Assembly (NCBI RefSeq): GCF_007828955.1
Contig: NZ_VIVR01000001.1
Span: 744,001-808,000, forward strand
Length of the DNA: 64,000 bases
Direction of reading: 5' to 3'
Origin: Kitasatospora atroaurantiaca
GTDB taxonomy: Bacteria; Actinomycetota; Actinomycetes; Streptomycetales; Streptomycetaceae
Both the position numbers and the translations under genes were made by a program. The stretch's first letter is position 1; the number at the start of each line of letters is the position of its first letter. Below, piece after piece: positions 17,537 to 25,589 of this stretch. The notes under the pieces were generated by a model. That model saw only the letters and a list, made by a program, of their open reading frames with translations. It did not search any database and had not been told where the DNA came from.

Positions 17537-18099
17537 AGTTCCTCGGGAAAGAGCGTCGCGTACACGGCGTCGTGCAGCGCGTAGTTCCGTGAGCCGCGGA
17601 AGGCGCCGGGCCGGTGGCCGACCCGGCGGAAGCCGATGAAGGCCCCCACCACCTGCACCGGCATGTTGTCCGCGGCGGCGTAGGCGTCGATCCGGCGCAG
17701 CTCCAGCTGCTCGAAGCCGAACCGGCAGACCAGCCGGAGCGCAGCGGCCGCCACCCGGAGGCTGCGGGCCTCCGGCAGCAGCCAGACGGACACCTCGGCG
17801 GTGCCCTGGTCGGGTCTGAGGTCGACGAGTTCGGCCCAGCCGACGGCCGGTCCGCCGTCGAGGACCACCGCGAAGTGGGCCGCCTGGTCACGCGCCCACA
17901 GCCGGGGAGGGACATCGGCGATCCAGCGCGCCGCCGACTCCCGGTCGGGGTGGGGGAAGACGGCCTGCATGAACTCACGCACCAGTGGGTCGTGGGTCCC
18001 GGCGAGCAGGGTGTCGGCGTCCTCGTCGCACGGACGGCGGATCAGCACGTCGCCGTCCGCGAGGCGCGGCACCGCCCCCAGCGAACTCAACAGACGCAT
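17530..18099 (-). CDS. GNAT-family N-acetyltransferase (RimJ/RimL-like)
   Basis: 189 residues from ATG 18099 (GGGGTGGGG upstream). The layout fits acetyltransferases that modify protein N-termini or small amines: 'DVLIRRPCDEDADTL', then 'AVGWAELVDLRPDQGTAEVS' (beta4), 'LRVAAAALRLVCRFGFEQLE' (acetyl-CoA-binding region and helix) and 'GFRRVGHRPGAFRGSRNYAL' near the end. An in-frame extension to 18138 is possible. The substrate is unknown. Its stop lies within the palindrome that precedes the WD40 gene, but nothing ties it functionally to the toxin block. Confidence 0.8.
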   Translation of the reverse strand: MRLLSSLGAVPRLADGDVLIRRPCDEDADTLLAGTHDPLVREFMQAVFPHPDRESAARWIADVPPRLWARDQAAHFAVVLDGGPAVGWAELVDLRPDQGTAEVSVWLLPEARSLRVAAAALRLVCRFGFEQLELRRIDAYAAADNMPVQVVGAFIGFRRVGHRPGAFRGSRNYALHDAVYATLFPEELC

Positions 18100-18326
18100 T
18101 GCCCCACCCCACCCCGGTTGACGGGGATGAGTCCCCACCCGCCTTCTAGGCGCGATGATGGTCTCTCAGGGGCGTTCGATGCCACCGTCCCTGACGGTTC
18201 GCGACCAATGTCACACTATGGCTCCGCATGGAACCGTTTGGCACCGAGGTAAGTCACGACGTCCCCGGCGCCGGGCAGGTCGGGGAGGCAGCCGTCAACG
18301 CCGGCGTTCCTGATCGCGTGGTTGCT

Positions 18327-18477
18327 GTCTTCCCCGCGCAGGCGGGGATCAGCCCATGAACGGCATTCTCCAGTGCGCTCTGGTCGCGTCCTCCCCGCGA
18401 GCGCGGGGGTATTCCTATCCGCGAGCACGTCCCGTTCCGCCTCGGCGCGTCGGCCCCGCGCTCCCGGGGATGAGCCC
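18327..18477 (+). CRISPR. Relict type I-E CRISPR array: three degenerate repeats, two spacers
   Basis: 29-base repeats at 18327-18355, 18388-18416 and 18449-18477, each a variant of the actinobacterial I-E hairpin repeat (GTC..CCCCGCG..CGGGG...CC). They are separated by exactly 32-base spacers at 18356-18387 and 18417-18448, giving a strict 61-base period. The repeats differ from each other at several positions, including the stem, so the array looks old and inactive. No cas gene is in the window. Orientation by repeat sequence puts any leader to the left (18240-18326). Sequence at 18258-18294 is vaguely repeat-like but out of register. Confidence 0.75.
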
Positions 18478-18640
18478 CGTGCGCGCCTGCCGTTGACGGC
18501 GAGGTGGTGTGGGGCGTCAGCTTTCCTGGTCGCCGCAAACCTCTTCCAGCAGTGGGTGGCCGGCAGCAGCCGGTCGTCGTCGGCGCAGGTCAGCCGCCAA
18601 GATCCGACTGCCGCGCGCCTCTCGCTGTCATGATGGTCCG

Positions 18641-19138
18641 ATGGGCGACCAGAAGAGGTTCGGACCTCCGCGGGTGGCCGATGAGCGTGCCACGCTGACC
18701 GGCTTCCTTCAGCGCCAGCGTGACACGCTGGCCATGGCATGCGCGGGGCTCACCGCCGAGCAGCTCAGGGAGAGGGCCCTGCGGCCCTCGGGCTTGTCCC
18801 TGCTCGGCCTTCTCCGGCACATGGCCGACGTCGAGCGGACCTGGTTCCGGAACGTGTTGAACGGCGAGAACAGCAACGCGCACTGGCCCCGAAGCGACGG
18901 CGGCGCTTTCGACGTCGACACCGCGGACCCGGCCGAGGCGTTCGAGATCTGGCACGAGGAGTGCGCCCGATCCCGCGACATCGTGGACAACGCCGAGTCC
19001 CTCGACGTCACCGGCCGGTACCGGGACGACGTCTTCTCGCTCCGCTACATCCTCACCCACATGATCGAGGAGTACGCGCGGCACAACGGCCAGGCCGACC
19101 TCCTGCGCGAGCACATCGACGGAACCGCCGAACGGTGA
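18641..19138 (+). CDS. DinB-family (DUF664-type) protein
   Basis: 165 residues from ATG 18641; no clear ribosome site, so it may be leaderless. A four-helix-bundle DinB/YfiT-type protein: 'LRHMADVERTWFRNVL' carries the first metal-binding His, and 'LRYILTHMIEEYARHNGQAD' carries the His-x3-Glu...His motif typical of the family. Members include mycothiol- and bacillithiol-dependent transferases and many uncharacterised proteins. It stands alone between the CRISPR relict and the RNase H region, with no operon context. Confidence 0.82.
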   Translation: MGDQKRFGPPRVADERATLTGFLQRQRDTLAMACAGLTAEQLRERALRPSGLSLLGLLRHMADVERTWFRNVLNGENSNAHWPRSDGGAFDVDTADPAEAFEIWHEECARSRDIVDNAESLDVTGRYRDDVFSLRYILTHMIEEYARHNGQADLLREHIDGTAER

Positions 19139-19365
19139 CCGGTTACGCATCGTGGCGACGCAGGACAGACCGCCGGCTGCGGCCCGACCCCTTGCCGTCG
19201 CGCATGCCCACTGCCGTACGTTGAACGTTGCGCGGCATCGCAGCAGATCCAGCCAGGTGACGTACTTCCGGCATCGGCCGGGAGCATCCCTCCGGCCCGA
19301 TACCCTTCGTGGACGGGGGCGCCCCTCGCTCGCGATGCGGGGCAGGCACGGCCTAACTCCTCCGG

Positions 19366-19612
19366 CTATGTCTTCCACCTCGTGGGACAGCCGATCTCGG
19401 CGATGTCCTCGGCCAGGTCCGCGAGGGTCAGCTCGGCGTTGAGGGCATGGACCACGTCATCGGTGAGCGGCCGCAGCGCACAGACGTACCGGACGGTGTC
19501 CAGGACCACCGGCACCTCGTAGTAGTCGCCGGCGAAGCTCGCGTACGCCTCCGGAGATCGGTCTACGAGGAGCCTGGCGTCGATCCCCTGTTCAGGCGTG
19601 AGCGCCCGCGCA
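19366..19612 (-). pseudogene. Unrecognised gene remnant downstream of RNase HI
   Basis: About 80 residues ('LTPEQGIDARLLVDRSPEAY', 'DTVRYVCALRPLTDDVVHAL', ending 'DIAEIGCPTRWKT') with strong G/C third-position bias, so this is or was coding. It overlaps the end of RNase HI in another frame and has no usable ATG/GTG/TTG start before the conserved-looking part. It is probably the C-terminal remains of a lost gene; no family recognised. Bases 19139-19365 hold nothing I can identify. Confidence 0.45.
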
Positions 19613-20278
19613 CTGCGGGTGTCCCCAGCTGTTACCCACCTTGGTGATCGTGTCGCCCTTCGCGTAGGGGCGGGCGCACGGGCACGTGCCGGCGTAGCGC
19701 GCGGACAGCGTCCGCGAACCGCCCGAGGTACTCCTCTTCGTCGCGGACGAGGAGGAGGGGCGTCCGGCACGCGGTGAGGAGCTCGGAGCCGGGTCGGGCA
19801 CGGGGAGGTTGGCAGCAGTCCCGCCGGCGCCCTCCTGGGTGCGGGCGGCGTCGCTGGCGGCCTTGTCGGCAATGGCGTTCAGCGGATCGCCGTTCACCTG
19901 GTGGGCGGGAACGTACACGAAGGTGACGTCCCGCCCCTCCAGGAGCGCGTCGATGCGCTGGATCAGTTCGCGGTTGGCCACCGGCTTTCCGGCAGCGGTC
20001 TTCCAATCGTTGCGCTTCCATCCCACCAGCCACTTCGTCACCGCGTCGCGGGTGTACGTGCTGTCCAGGCGCACCTCCAGCGGTGCGGCGGGATCCGTCG
20101 CTGCCAGCAGCTGCTGCAACGCCGTCAGCTCGCCGACGTTGTTGGTGCTGTGTCCAAGTGCACCGGCCTGCCAGCGCTGAGGAGCCCCGGCGCTGTCCGC
20201 GACCACGTAGGCCCAGGCCGCTGGGCCCGGGTTGCCTTTGGCTGCTCCGTCGCAAGCTGCAATGACTCGTTCGACCAT
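19592..20278 (-). CDS. rnhA: Ribonuclease HI with C-terminal zinc-binding-like tail
   Basis: 228 residues from ATG 20278. Cleaves RNA in RNA/DNA hybrids. The fold shows the expected acidic residues: Asp in 'AACDGAAKGNPGPAAW', Glu in 'NNVGELTALQQLL', Asp in 'LDSTYTRDAVTKWLVGWKRN', and His/Asp in 'VPAHQVNGDPLNAIADKAA'. After residue 150 comes a Pro/Ser linker and a small module 'GTCPCARPYAKGDTITKV...WGHPQC' with Cys/His spacing suggesting a zinc ribbon, an addition I associate with some actinobacterial copies. Frame 19592-20545 stays open upstream into an unrelated ATPase remnant; the ATG at 20278 begins at the family boundary. Confidence 0.88.
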   Translation of the reverse strand: MVERVIAACDGAAKGNPGPAAWAYVVADSAGAPQRWQAGALGHSTNNVGELTALQQLLAATDPAAPLEVRLDSTYTRDAVTKWLVGWKRNDWKTAAGKPVANRELIQRIDALLEGRDVTFVYVPAHQVNGDPLNAIADKAASDAARTQEGAGGTAANLPVPDPAPSSSPRAGRPSSSSATKRSTSGGSRTLSARYAGTCPCARPYAKGDTITKVGNSWGHPQCAGAHA

Positions 20279-20395
20279 GCACCGATCATGCCAGGGCGCG
20301 GCAGGCACGGGCCAAGACCGGGATGGGCGACCCGTGGCGGTGCCGTCAGGGTAGAGCCGGAGACCTGGTAGGCGCTCTCGTAAACCCTCCCCTAT

Positions 20396-20600
20396 GACCT
20401 CCCCCTCCGCGTGGAAAGGGAATGCGGCCAGCAGGTCGAGGAGGCGGCGCGCCACCTGGTCCAGGACGACGGCGCTGGCCCCGTCGAGCCACTGCGCGTC
20501 GTCCAGCACCATGAGGGTGGGCCTGGCGTGCGAAAGGGCCGTCACCAGGGACGCCGTCCTGGTGGCATCGCGGTCCGGACGCTTGACTTGCGGGATGGAC
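20396..20600 (-). pseudogene. Remnant of a LuxR/AAA-type regulator (Walker B segment)
   Basis: 'ALSHARPTLMVLDDAQWLDG' followed by 'SAVVLDQVARRL' is the Walker B region of large ATPase (LuxR/MalT-like) regulators, which normally have 900 or more residues. Only about 60 residues remain and no Walker A or HTH is nearby. Downstream the frame runs on into RNase HI without homology. It is a decayed fragment. Confidence 0.5.
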
Positions 20601-20712
20601 GACGACGCGCGGGATCTCGGTCAGGAAGTCACCGAGCCACCTCGCGCAGAAGTAGGTCGCACCGGCCGAATGTCCACCGCCCTCCGCAGGGGCCCGCATC
20701 AGGCCCGACCCC

Positions 20713-21330
20713 TCACACTCCGGGCGTGGTCCCCAAGGCCACGTCCAGCAGGATCTCGGCGGCTCGCCGGGCATCCGTGAACACCTGCGCGTCGTTGCAG
20801 GAGGCTGCCAGCGCATTGGCACCCTCGAAGATCACGGCGATTTGCCTGCCGAGACTCTCCGGATCGGCTGCTCCGGCCTCAGCAGCGGTGGCCACCAGGC
20901 GATCGCGGAAAGCTTGCTTGTGCCGCTGCGCCAGGTCGACGACCTCCGGTAGCTCTCCGGCGCCCTCGACGACGGCGTTGTGGAAAGGACATCCGCGGAA
21001 GAGCGTCGGCGAGTCGCCCTCAAGGGGAGCGAACATCGCCAACAGTCGCTGGGCCGGGGTCAAGTCGCCGCGTTCCAGCTCTGCTTCAGCGGCGATCGGC
21101 TTCTCCGACTCGAACCGGCGAAGATACTCCTCCACCAGCGCGTTCTTCGTCGGGAAGTGCACATAGAAGGTCCGAGGCGAGACGTGCGCGGCCTCGATGA
21201 GTGCCGCCACGCCGGTGGCGTGGATACCACGTGTGTAGAAGAGCTCCTCCGCGGCGTGCAGGATGCGCTGACGCGCGCCGCGCCCGCCGCGGGCCGTCCC
21301 GGTGGTTGATGCAGGTGTCCCCATACCCAT
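20713..21330 (-). CDS. TetR-family transcriptional regulator
   Basis: 205 residues from ATG 21330 (or 21324). The N-terminal HTH 'RQRILHAAEELFYTRGIHAT' continues into 'VAALIEAAHVSPRTFYVHFP'. The C-terminal ligand domain contains 'LFRGCPFHNAVVEGAGELPE', typical of the TetR_C group that responds to electrophiles or quinones. Two 18-bp operator-like sites lie directly upstream (21333-21350 and 21384-21401), so it very likely represses itself and the divergent genes to the right. Those genes (an alpha/beta hydrolase and an MBL-fold protein) are now broken, leaving an orphan repressor. Confidence 0.87.
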   Translation of the reverse strand: MGMGTPASTTGTARGGRGARQRILHAAEELFYTRGIHATGVAALIEAAHVSPRTFYVHFPTKNALVEEYLRRFESEKPIAAEAELERGDLTPAQRLLAMFAPLEGDSPTLFRGCPFHNAVVEGAGELPEVVDLAQRHKQAFRDRLVATAAEAGAADPESLGRQIAVIFEGANALAASCNDAQVFTDARRAAEILLDVALGTTPGV

Positions 21331-21332
21331 AA

Positions 21333-21350
21333 GTATAGCGATCGCTTTAC
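21333..21350. promoter_or_regulatory. TetR operator copy 1
   Basis: GTATAGCGATCGCTTTAC with palindromic core AAGCGATCGCTT-like, three bases upstream of the TetR start codon. Its reverse complement matches copy 2 with one mismatch. Confidence 0.75.
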
Positions 21351-21383
21351 ATCGGCCGTGAAGGAGAGTAGCTTCGACGTCAG

Positions 21384-21401
21384 GTAAAGCGATCGCCATA
21401 C
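21384..21401. promoter_or_regulatory. TetR operator copy 2
   Basis: GTAAAGCGATCGCCATAC, an inverted near-copy of the site at 21333-21350, centre to centre 51 bp (about five helical turns). It is suited to control the divergent promoter toward 21.5 kb. Confidence 0.75.
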
Positions 21402-21504
21402 CTGGCGGTCCTCGGTGGTCCTCGGTGGCACACTGCCGGCTCCTGCCCGTCCGAGCATCGATCACTGCTCCCGCGGGGCCGACCCTGAAGGGACGCTCCC
21501 ATGA

Positions 21505-21606
21505 CTCGGTCCTACGCGGCTGCTCAAGCATTTCCGGGGCAACCTCGACTATTGGGATCCGGCGCTGGTCGACGCCCTGGCCCAGGGCAGGCGCGTCATC
21601 GCCTGA
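21505..21606 (+). pseudogene. Alpha/beta hydrolase N-terminal remnant
   Basis: 'RLLKHFRGNLDYWDPALVDA' then 'LAQGRRVIA' matches the strand-loop-helix near the oxyanion hole of alpha/beta hydrolases, but only about 33 residues remain. There is a stop just before (21502) and one at 21604. It lies downstream of the TetR operators and was probably a regulated target. Confidence 0.6.
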
Positions 21607-21698
21607 TCCTCCCGCGGCACTCCCACCTGCCGGCCGGGCTCATCCCCTGACGACCACACCAACTGCCCGACCACATGAACTGATTGACGGGAGACGTC

Positions 21699-22118
21699 AT
21701 GTCCACCAACACCAGCACCGCCATCGGCTACGACGTGTTCGTAGCGGACCCGCAGCCGATGAACGGCACCGAGTCGCTGCCCAACGGACAGCCCCGCGTC
21801 TTCCAGCCCATCGCGGTCACCCTGATCCATGGCCGGCGGGACGCCGTGCTCGTCGACCCTCCCCTGACCCGCGAGCAGGCGGAGAAGGTCGGAGACTGGG
21901 TCGAGGCGAGCGGGAAGCGGCTGACCCACATCGCCGCCACGCACGGGCACGGTGACCACTGGTTCACCGCTGCGGTGCTCGCCGAGCGCTTCGGCGCCCA
22001 GGTGGTCACTTCTGCCGGCGCCATCGCGCAGATGCACAACAACGTGTATGCCCGGGAGGTGCTCTGGCACGTGCTGTGGCCGAACCAGATCCCCCCGTCC
22101 CCAAGGGACGTCGCATGA
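21699..22118 (+). pseudogene. Truncated MBL-fold metallohydrolase
   Basis: 139 residues from ATG 21699 (GGGAG upstream). The metal-binding signature 'AATHGHGDHWFTAAVLAERF' (HxHxDH) is intact, preceded by 'AVLVDPPLTREQAEKVGDW'. Relatives are about 250-300 residues and carry two more metal ligands in the C-terminal half. Here the frame stops at 22118 after 'LWPNQIPPSPRDVA', so half the active site is missing and no continuation is recognisable downstream. Together with the hydrolase remnant it forms the decayed target of the TetR repressor. Confidence 0.72.
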
Positions 22119-22446
22119 GCATGGCGTACGTCTTCCCCACCGCACGCAGGCGCAGCGCGCAGCAAGTCGGGGCGAAGGCTGGGAAGAAGGGCAAGGAGGC
22201 CCGTCGCGCCGAGCTGAGCGCAGCCGTACAGCGGGCACTTCTGGTACCCACTGCACTGGCGGAACGAGCACTGCCGTCCGCTCCCAGGCACCCGGAGTCC
22301 AAGCCCGCTCCAGCGAGCCATCGATGCCCGGTATCCGTCACGTGAGGGTCGGCCACGACCGCCTGGTCGTCACGGGCCGTCCCGGGTCATCCGCTGAGTG
22401 ACAGCAGTTGCAGCGCGGGCATCGGAGACGTTCCAGCACCTCTTGG
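22119..22446. other. No recognisable gene
   Basis: An 89-codon plus-strand frame (22076-22345) is basic and without family features; I do not count it as a gene. This is probably degraded sequence between the MBL fragment and the kinase tail. Confidence 0.4.
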
Positions 22447-23074
22447 TCAACCCGCCGAAGGGATCCACCACTGCTGGGATTTGTTGCCTGGTGTGCAGGT
22501 CTCCATGGTGACGCCCCTGCCCGCGCCGTTGTCGGTCAGGCAGGTCGAGCTGTTGTAGTCCTTGAGGTAGACGCTGCCCTGCGTGGGAGCACTGCTCACC
22601 GTCCATCTGTACATGACGCTGAATCCCGGCGAGAGTTCGACGCTGTGGTCGGTGCTCTGCACCAGGGACGGCTTGCTCATGTTGCAGGGATAGAGGCTGT
22701 ACCAGCCGCCCGGGTCCGGGGCCGAGCGCATCCAGCCGTAGGCGGTGTTACGGCCCATCACGGCGTCGGTGCCCCCGGCCAGGCTGTCGGAGGCCAGGCC
22801 CAGCCGCAGGCCGCTGCCGACCCCGGTGATGTAGCCCCAGCCACTGCCGCCGCAGCCTTGCGGCGCGCTGGTCCCCCCGGGGGTGGTCGCGGGAGGCTTG
22901 GTGGTGCCCGGAGCCGGGTTGTTGGCGGGCGGCTGGGTGGTGCCCCGGGTACCGCCGACGGCTCCCCCGACGGCGCCGCCCTGGGTCGGCACCTGGTTGC
23001 CCGGCTGCTGCCCCGGCGTGGTCTGCGGACTGTTGGGGTCACTCGGCGCGGGGGACGGCGTGGGCGTACCGCTA
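22447..23074 (-). pseudogene. Ser/Thr kinase extracellular C-terminus (separated by IS)
   Basis: Continuation of the kinase at 24461-25589. A Pro/Thr/Gly linker ('GTPTPSPAPSDP', 'PPANNPAPGTTKPPATTPGG') leads to a secreted-type domain ending in 'STCLTDNGAGRGVTMETCTP' and 'KSQQWWIPSAG', with the QxW feature of ricin-type lectin domains. Removing the IS plus one copy of the TA duplication joins this frame exactly to the kinase frame ('GQGGT-S-GTPTPSP'). Confidence 0.8.
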
Positions 23075-23139
23075 GGGTGCGTTTCATAAGCGGTCGCCCG
23101 CTGATCTCCGCAGCATGATCGGCCAGTACAGTCGCCGTC

Positions 23140-23508
23140 ATGGCAACACCGGTACTGCGGGCGATTGAGTGGGACGGGACGTCATGGGACGACCCGTCTG
23201 ACGACCAGCTGCACGATCTGCTGGCCGACATGAGCCTGACCTGGCGATTTGTCGTTGTCCAGCGGCTTTACCTCGAACCCGTCGGCCAGCACTACATGCA
23301 GGTCTATCTCAACGACGACCTCAGCTACCAGGTCGAATACCGCGAGGGTGGCCCAGACAGGCACTTTCACGCCCGGGTGCCGCGCAAGCACGAGGTGTTC
23401 GCCGTGGAGCCCGTTGCCGAAGTGCTTCAGGACTGGGCCCGGGGGCGGCCGGGCTGGCGTGAAGCTCTTCCCTGGGCCCCGTGGCCACCGGTGGAACCAG
23501 CGCGATGA
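23140..23508 (+). CDS. IS passenger: small immunity-like protein
   Basis: 122 residues, transcribed toward the transposase and wholly inside the IS inverted repeats. The sequence has alternating strands ('WRFVVVQRLYLEPVGQHYMQ', 'VYLNDDLSYQVEYREGGPDR', 'HFHARVP') and ends 'WARGRPGWREALPWAPWPP'. The VEYRxGxxDRHF pattern recalls small actinobacterial proteins I associate with polymorphic-toxin immunity loci, but I cannot name the family with confidence. Codon use is ordinary for the genome, so it looks functional. Transposition proteins do not look like this, so it is a true passenger. Confidence 0.6.
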   Translation: MATPVLRAIEWDGTSWDDPSDDQLHDLLADMSLTWRFVVVQRLYLEPVGQHYMQVYLNDDLSYQVEYREGGPDRHFHARVPRKHEVFAVEPVAEVLQDWARGRPGWREALPWAPWPPVEPAR

Positions 23509-23542
23509 ACCTCGTGCGGCGCGATGCGCGCCACGCGGCCCC

Positions 23543-24417
23543 TCACAGCCACTCGTTGATCGCCGCGATGACCACGGTGGCTTCGTAGCGGACGGCGAGT
23601 TTGTCGTATCGAGTCGCGACGGCCCGGTGTCTCTTGAGGCGGTTGATTCCGCATTCGACAGCGTGGCGTTCGCGATAGTCGGCCTTGTCGAACTTCGGTG
23701 GCCTGCCGCCGCGCATGCCGCGCTTCTTGCGGTTGCGGATCTGGTCGGTCTTCTCCGGGATGGTGCAGCGGATGCCGCGTCTGCGCAGGTAGGCGCGGTT
23801 CGCGCGAGAGCCGTATGCCTTATCCGCGCGGACCTTGCGAGGCTTGGTGCGCGGGCGTCCCGGACCGACGCGCGGGACGCTGACGCGGTCGAGCACATTC
23901 TGGAACTGCGGGCTGTCATGGCGGTGGCCAGCGGTGATGACCAGGGACAGCGGCTTCTGCCCCTGCTCGACCGCGAGGTGGAGCTTGGTCGTCAGTCCGC
24001 CCCGGGAGCGTCCGAGTCCGTGGTCGGCCGGTTCGGTGTCGACGCCGCCGGGCGGTTCTCGTTGAAGAGCCCCTTTTTCCGGGCGCCGGCGGCGTGCTGG
24101 TGTGCGCGGGCGACGGTGGAGTCGACGCTGACATCCCAGGTGATCAGCCCGTCGGCGTCGGCCCGGGCCTGGAGCTGTTTGAGGATTCGCTTCCAGGTCC
24201 CATCGCGCTGCCAACGCCGGAACAACCCGTAGACGGTTTCCCACTCGCCGTACCTGATCGGCACGTCCCGCCACGGCGCACCCGTCCGTGTCCGCCAGCG
24301 AATGCCGTCTATCAGCTGCCGCTTGGACCAGACCGGAGGCCGTCCCGGCTTCTTCCCCACCGGCAACAACGGCTCCAGCCTGGCCCACTGTGCGCTCGTC
24401 AGATCCCCACGTCCCAC
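23543..24417 (-). CDS. IS5-family transposase made by -1 frameshift (OrfA/OrfB)
   Basis: OrfA (24417-23992, GTG start) has the DUF4096-like N-terminus '[20 protein letters not shown]' and first catalytic Asp in '[20 protein letters not shown]'. OrfB, in the -1 frame to 23543, has '[19 protein letters not shown]', '[16 protein letters not shown]' (second Asp) and '[20 protein letters not shown]' (Glu). The overlap contains a GGAAAAAGGGG stretch on the coding strand (about 24070), a plausible slippery site, so the split is probably programmed as in related IS427-group elements. The copy looks intact. Confidence 0.87.
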
Positions 24418-24460
24418 ACGGTGATCATTACAGAGCTTGATCGACTTCTGAAACGCACCC

Positions 24461-25589
24461 TAGTACCGCCCTGTCCGGCTGACGCCGTGCCAGAGCTGAC
24501 CGGGGCCCTCGAGCCCGACGGCTGCTGGCCGGTGCCCTGGGCGTGGGACTGCCACGGGGTCCTGTCGATCAGCACGGCGGTGCCGACCCCGACCGAGATC
24601 ACCACCGGGATGACGATCGGGACGACCAGCCGGCTTCGCCGCCGCTGCGGCGGCTGGTCGGGGACGGTGCGGGGCGTCTCGGCCTGTGCCGGGTCGCGCC
24701 GCACGGGCGCGGGCACGGTGGCGATCACGTTGGGTTCGCGCACCGGCTCCCCGGCGCCCGGTCCGGCGGCGGCCGCGCGGGCGGCGGCGGCCATCGCGGC
24801 GGCGTTCGGGAAGCGCTCGGCCGGGTCCTTGGCGAGGGCGGTGGCGACGAAGTCGCGGACGGCCTGCGGGAAGGAGTCGGACAGCTGCGGGGCGGGCTGC
24901 TGGATGTGCTTGAGCACGATCTCCAGCACCGTCTCGCCGGTGAACGGGAGCTGCCCGGTGAGCAGTTCGAAGCAGACCACACCGATCGAGTACAGGTCGG
25001 AAACCGGGGTGGTGCCTTTGCCGTCGGCCTGCTCGGGGGCGATGTAGAGGGCGGTGCCGAGCACCGAGTTGGTGGTAGTGATCTTCGTCCCGGCCATCGC
25101 GTGGGCGATGCCGAAGTCGGTCACCGTGACGCGGCCGTCACTGCGCAGCATCAGGTTGGACGGCTTGATGTCGCGGTGCACGATCTCCCGCTGGTGGGCT
25201 GCGTGCAGCGCGTCCAGCGCGTCGGCCATGATGCCGAGCGCCCGGGCGGGCACCATCGGGCCGTCCACCGTCAGGACGTCGTTCAGCGGCTTCCCGTCGA
25301 TGAACTCCATGACGATGTAGGCGATCCGCTCGTCCGAATCCTCGACCGGCTCGCAGTAGTCGTGCACGTCCACGATGCCCGGGTGCTTGAGGGTGGCGAG
25401 GATGCGCGCCTCCCGCCGGAACCGCTCGGTGAAGCTGCGGTCCTCCAGCAACCCGGGGTGCATGAGCTTGACCGCGACCTGCCGCCCCAGCACGCCGTCG
25501 TCCGCGCGCCAGACATCGCCCATGCCCCCGCCACCCACGCGATCGGTGAGCGTGTAGCGCCCACCGAGCACGGTCCCCCGACTCCACAT
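24461..25589 (-). pseudogene. Membrane Ser/Thr protein kinase, kinase half (gene split by IS)
   Basis: Starts at ATG 25589 after AAGGGGG. Kinase motifs are all present: 'VGGGGMGDVW' (P-loop), 'VAVKLM' Lys, 'IVHRDIKPSNLML', 'VTDFGIAHA', 'YIAPEQA'. A Pro/Arg linker is followed by one membrane helix ('RLVVPIVIPVVISVGVGTAV', about residues 325-345), so the missing tail is extracellular. This is the Hanks-type PknB-like layout. The frame now ends at 24399 inside the IS. The kinase domain could still be made as a membrane protein without its ricin-like sensor, so activity may persist but extracellular sensing would be lost. Confidence 0.87.

Larger units (their letters stand above)
23075..24460 (-). 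mobile_element. IS5-family (IS427-like) element, 1386 bp, carrying an extra gene
   Basis: Inverted ends GGGTGCGTTTCA (left at 23075, right complement ending 24460) flanked by TA on both sides (23073-23074 and 24461-24462), the expected 2-bp target duplication. It contains a two-frame transposase and a convergent 122-residue gene. Removing 1386+2 bases restores the kinase frame exactly, which proves the borders. Confidence 0.9.

Noticed and set aside
15184..17592. 802-codon plus-strand open frame opposite the WD40 gene
   Set aside because: Antisense shadow; the minus-strand frame has clear WD40 repeats and a good ribosome site.
18258..18294. Possible fourth CRISPR repeat upstream of the array
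   Set aside because: Weak similarity and out of the 61-base register.
18254..18538. 94-codon minus-strand frame with 'GLIPACAGKT' and 'IPPRSRGG' peptides
   Set aside because: These peptides are the usual translation of type I-E CRISPR repeats; the DNA is the array, not a gene.
22076..22345. 89-codon basic plus-strand frame after the MBL fragment
   Set aside because: No family features or ribosome site; it lies in degraded sequence.
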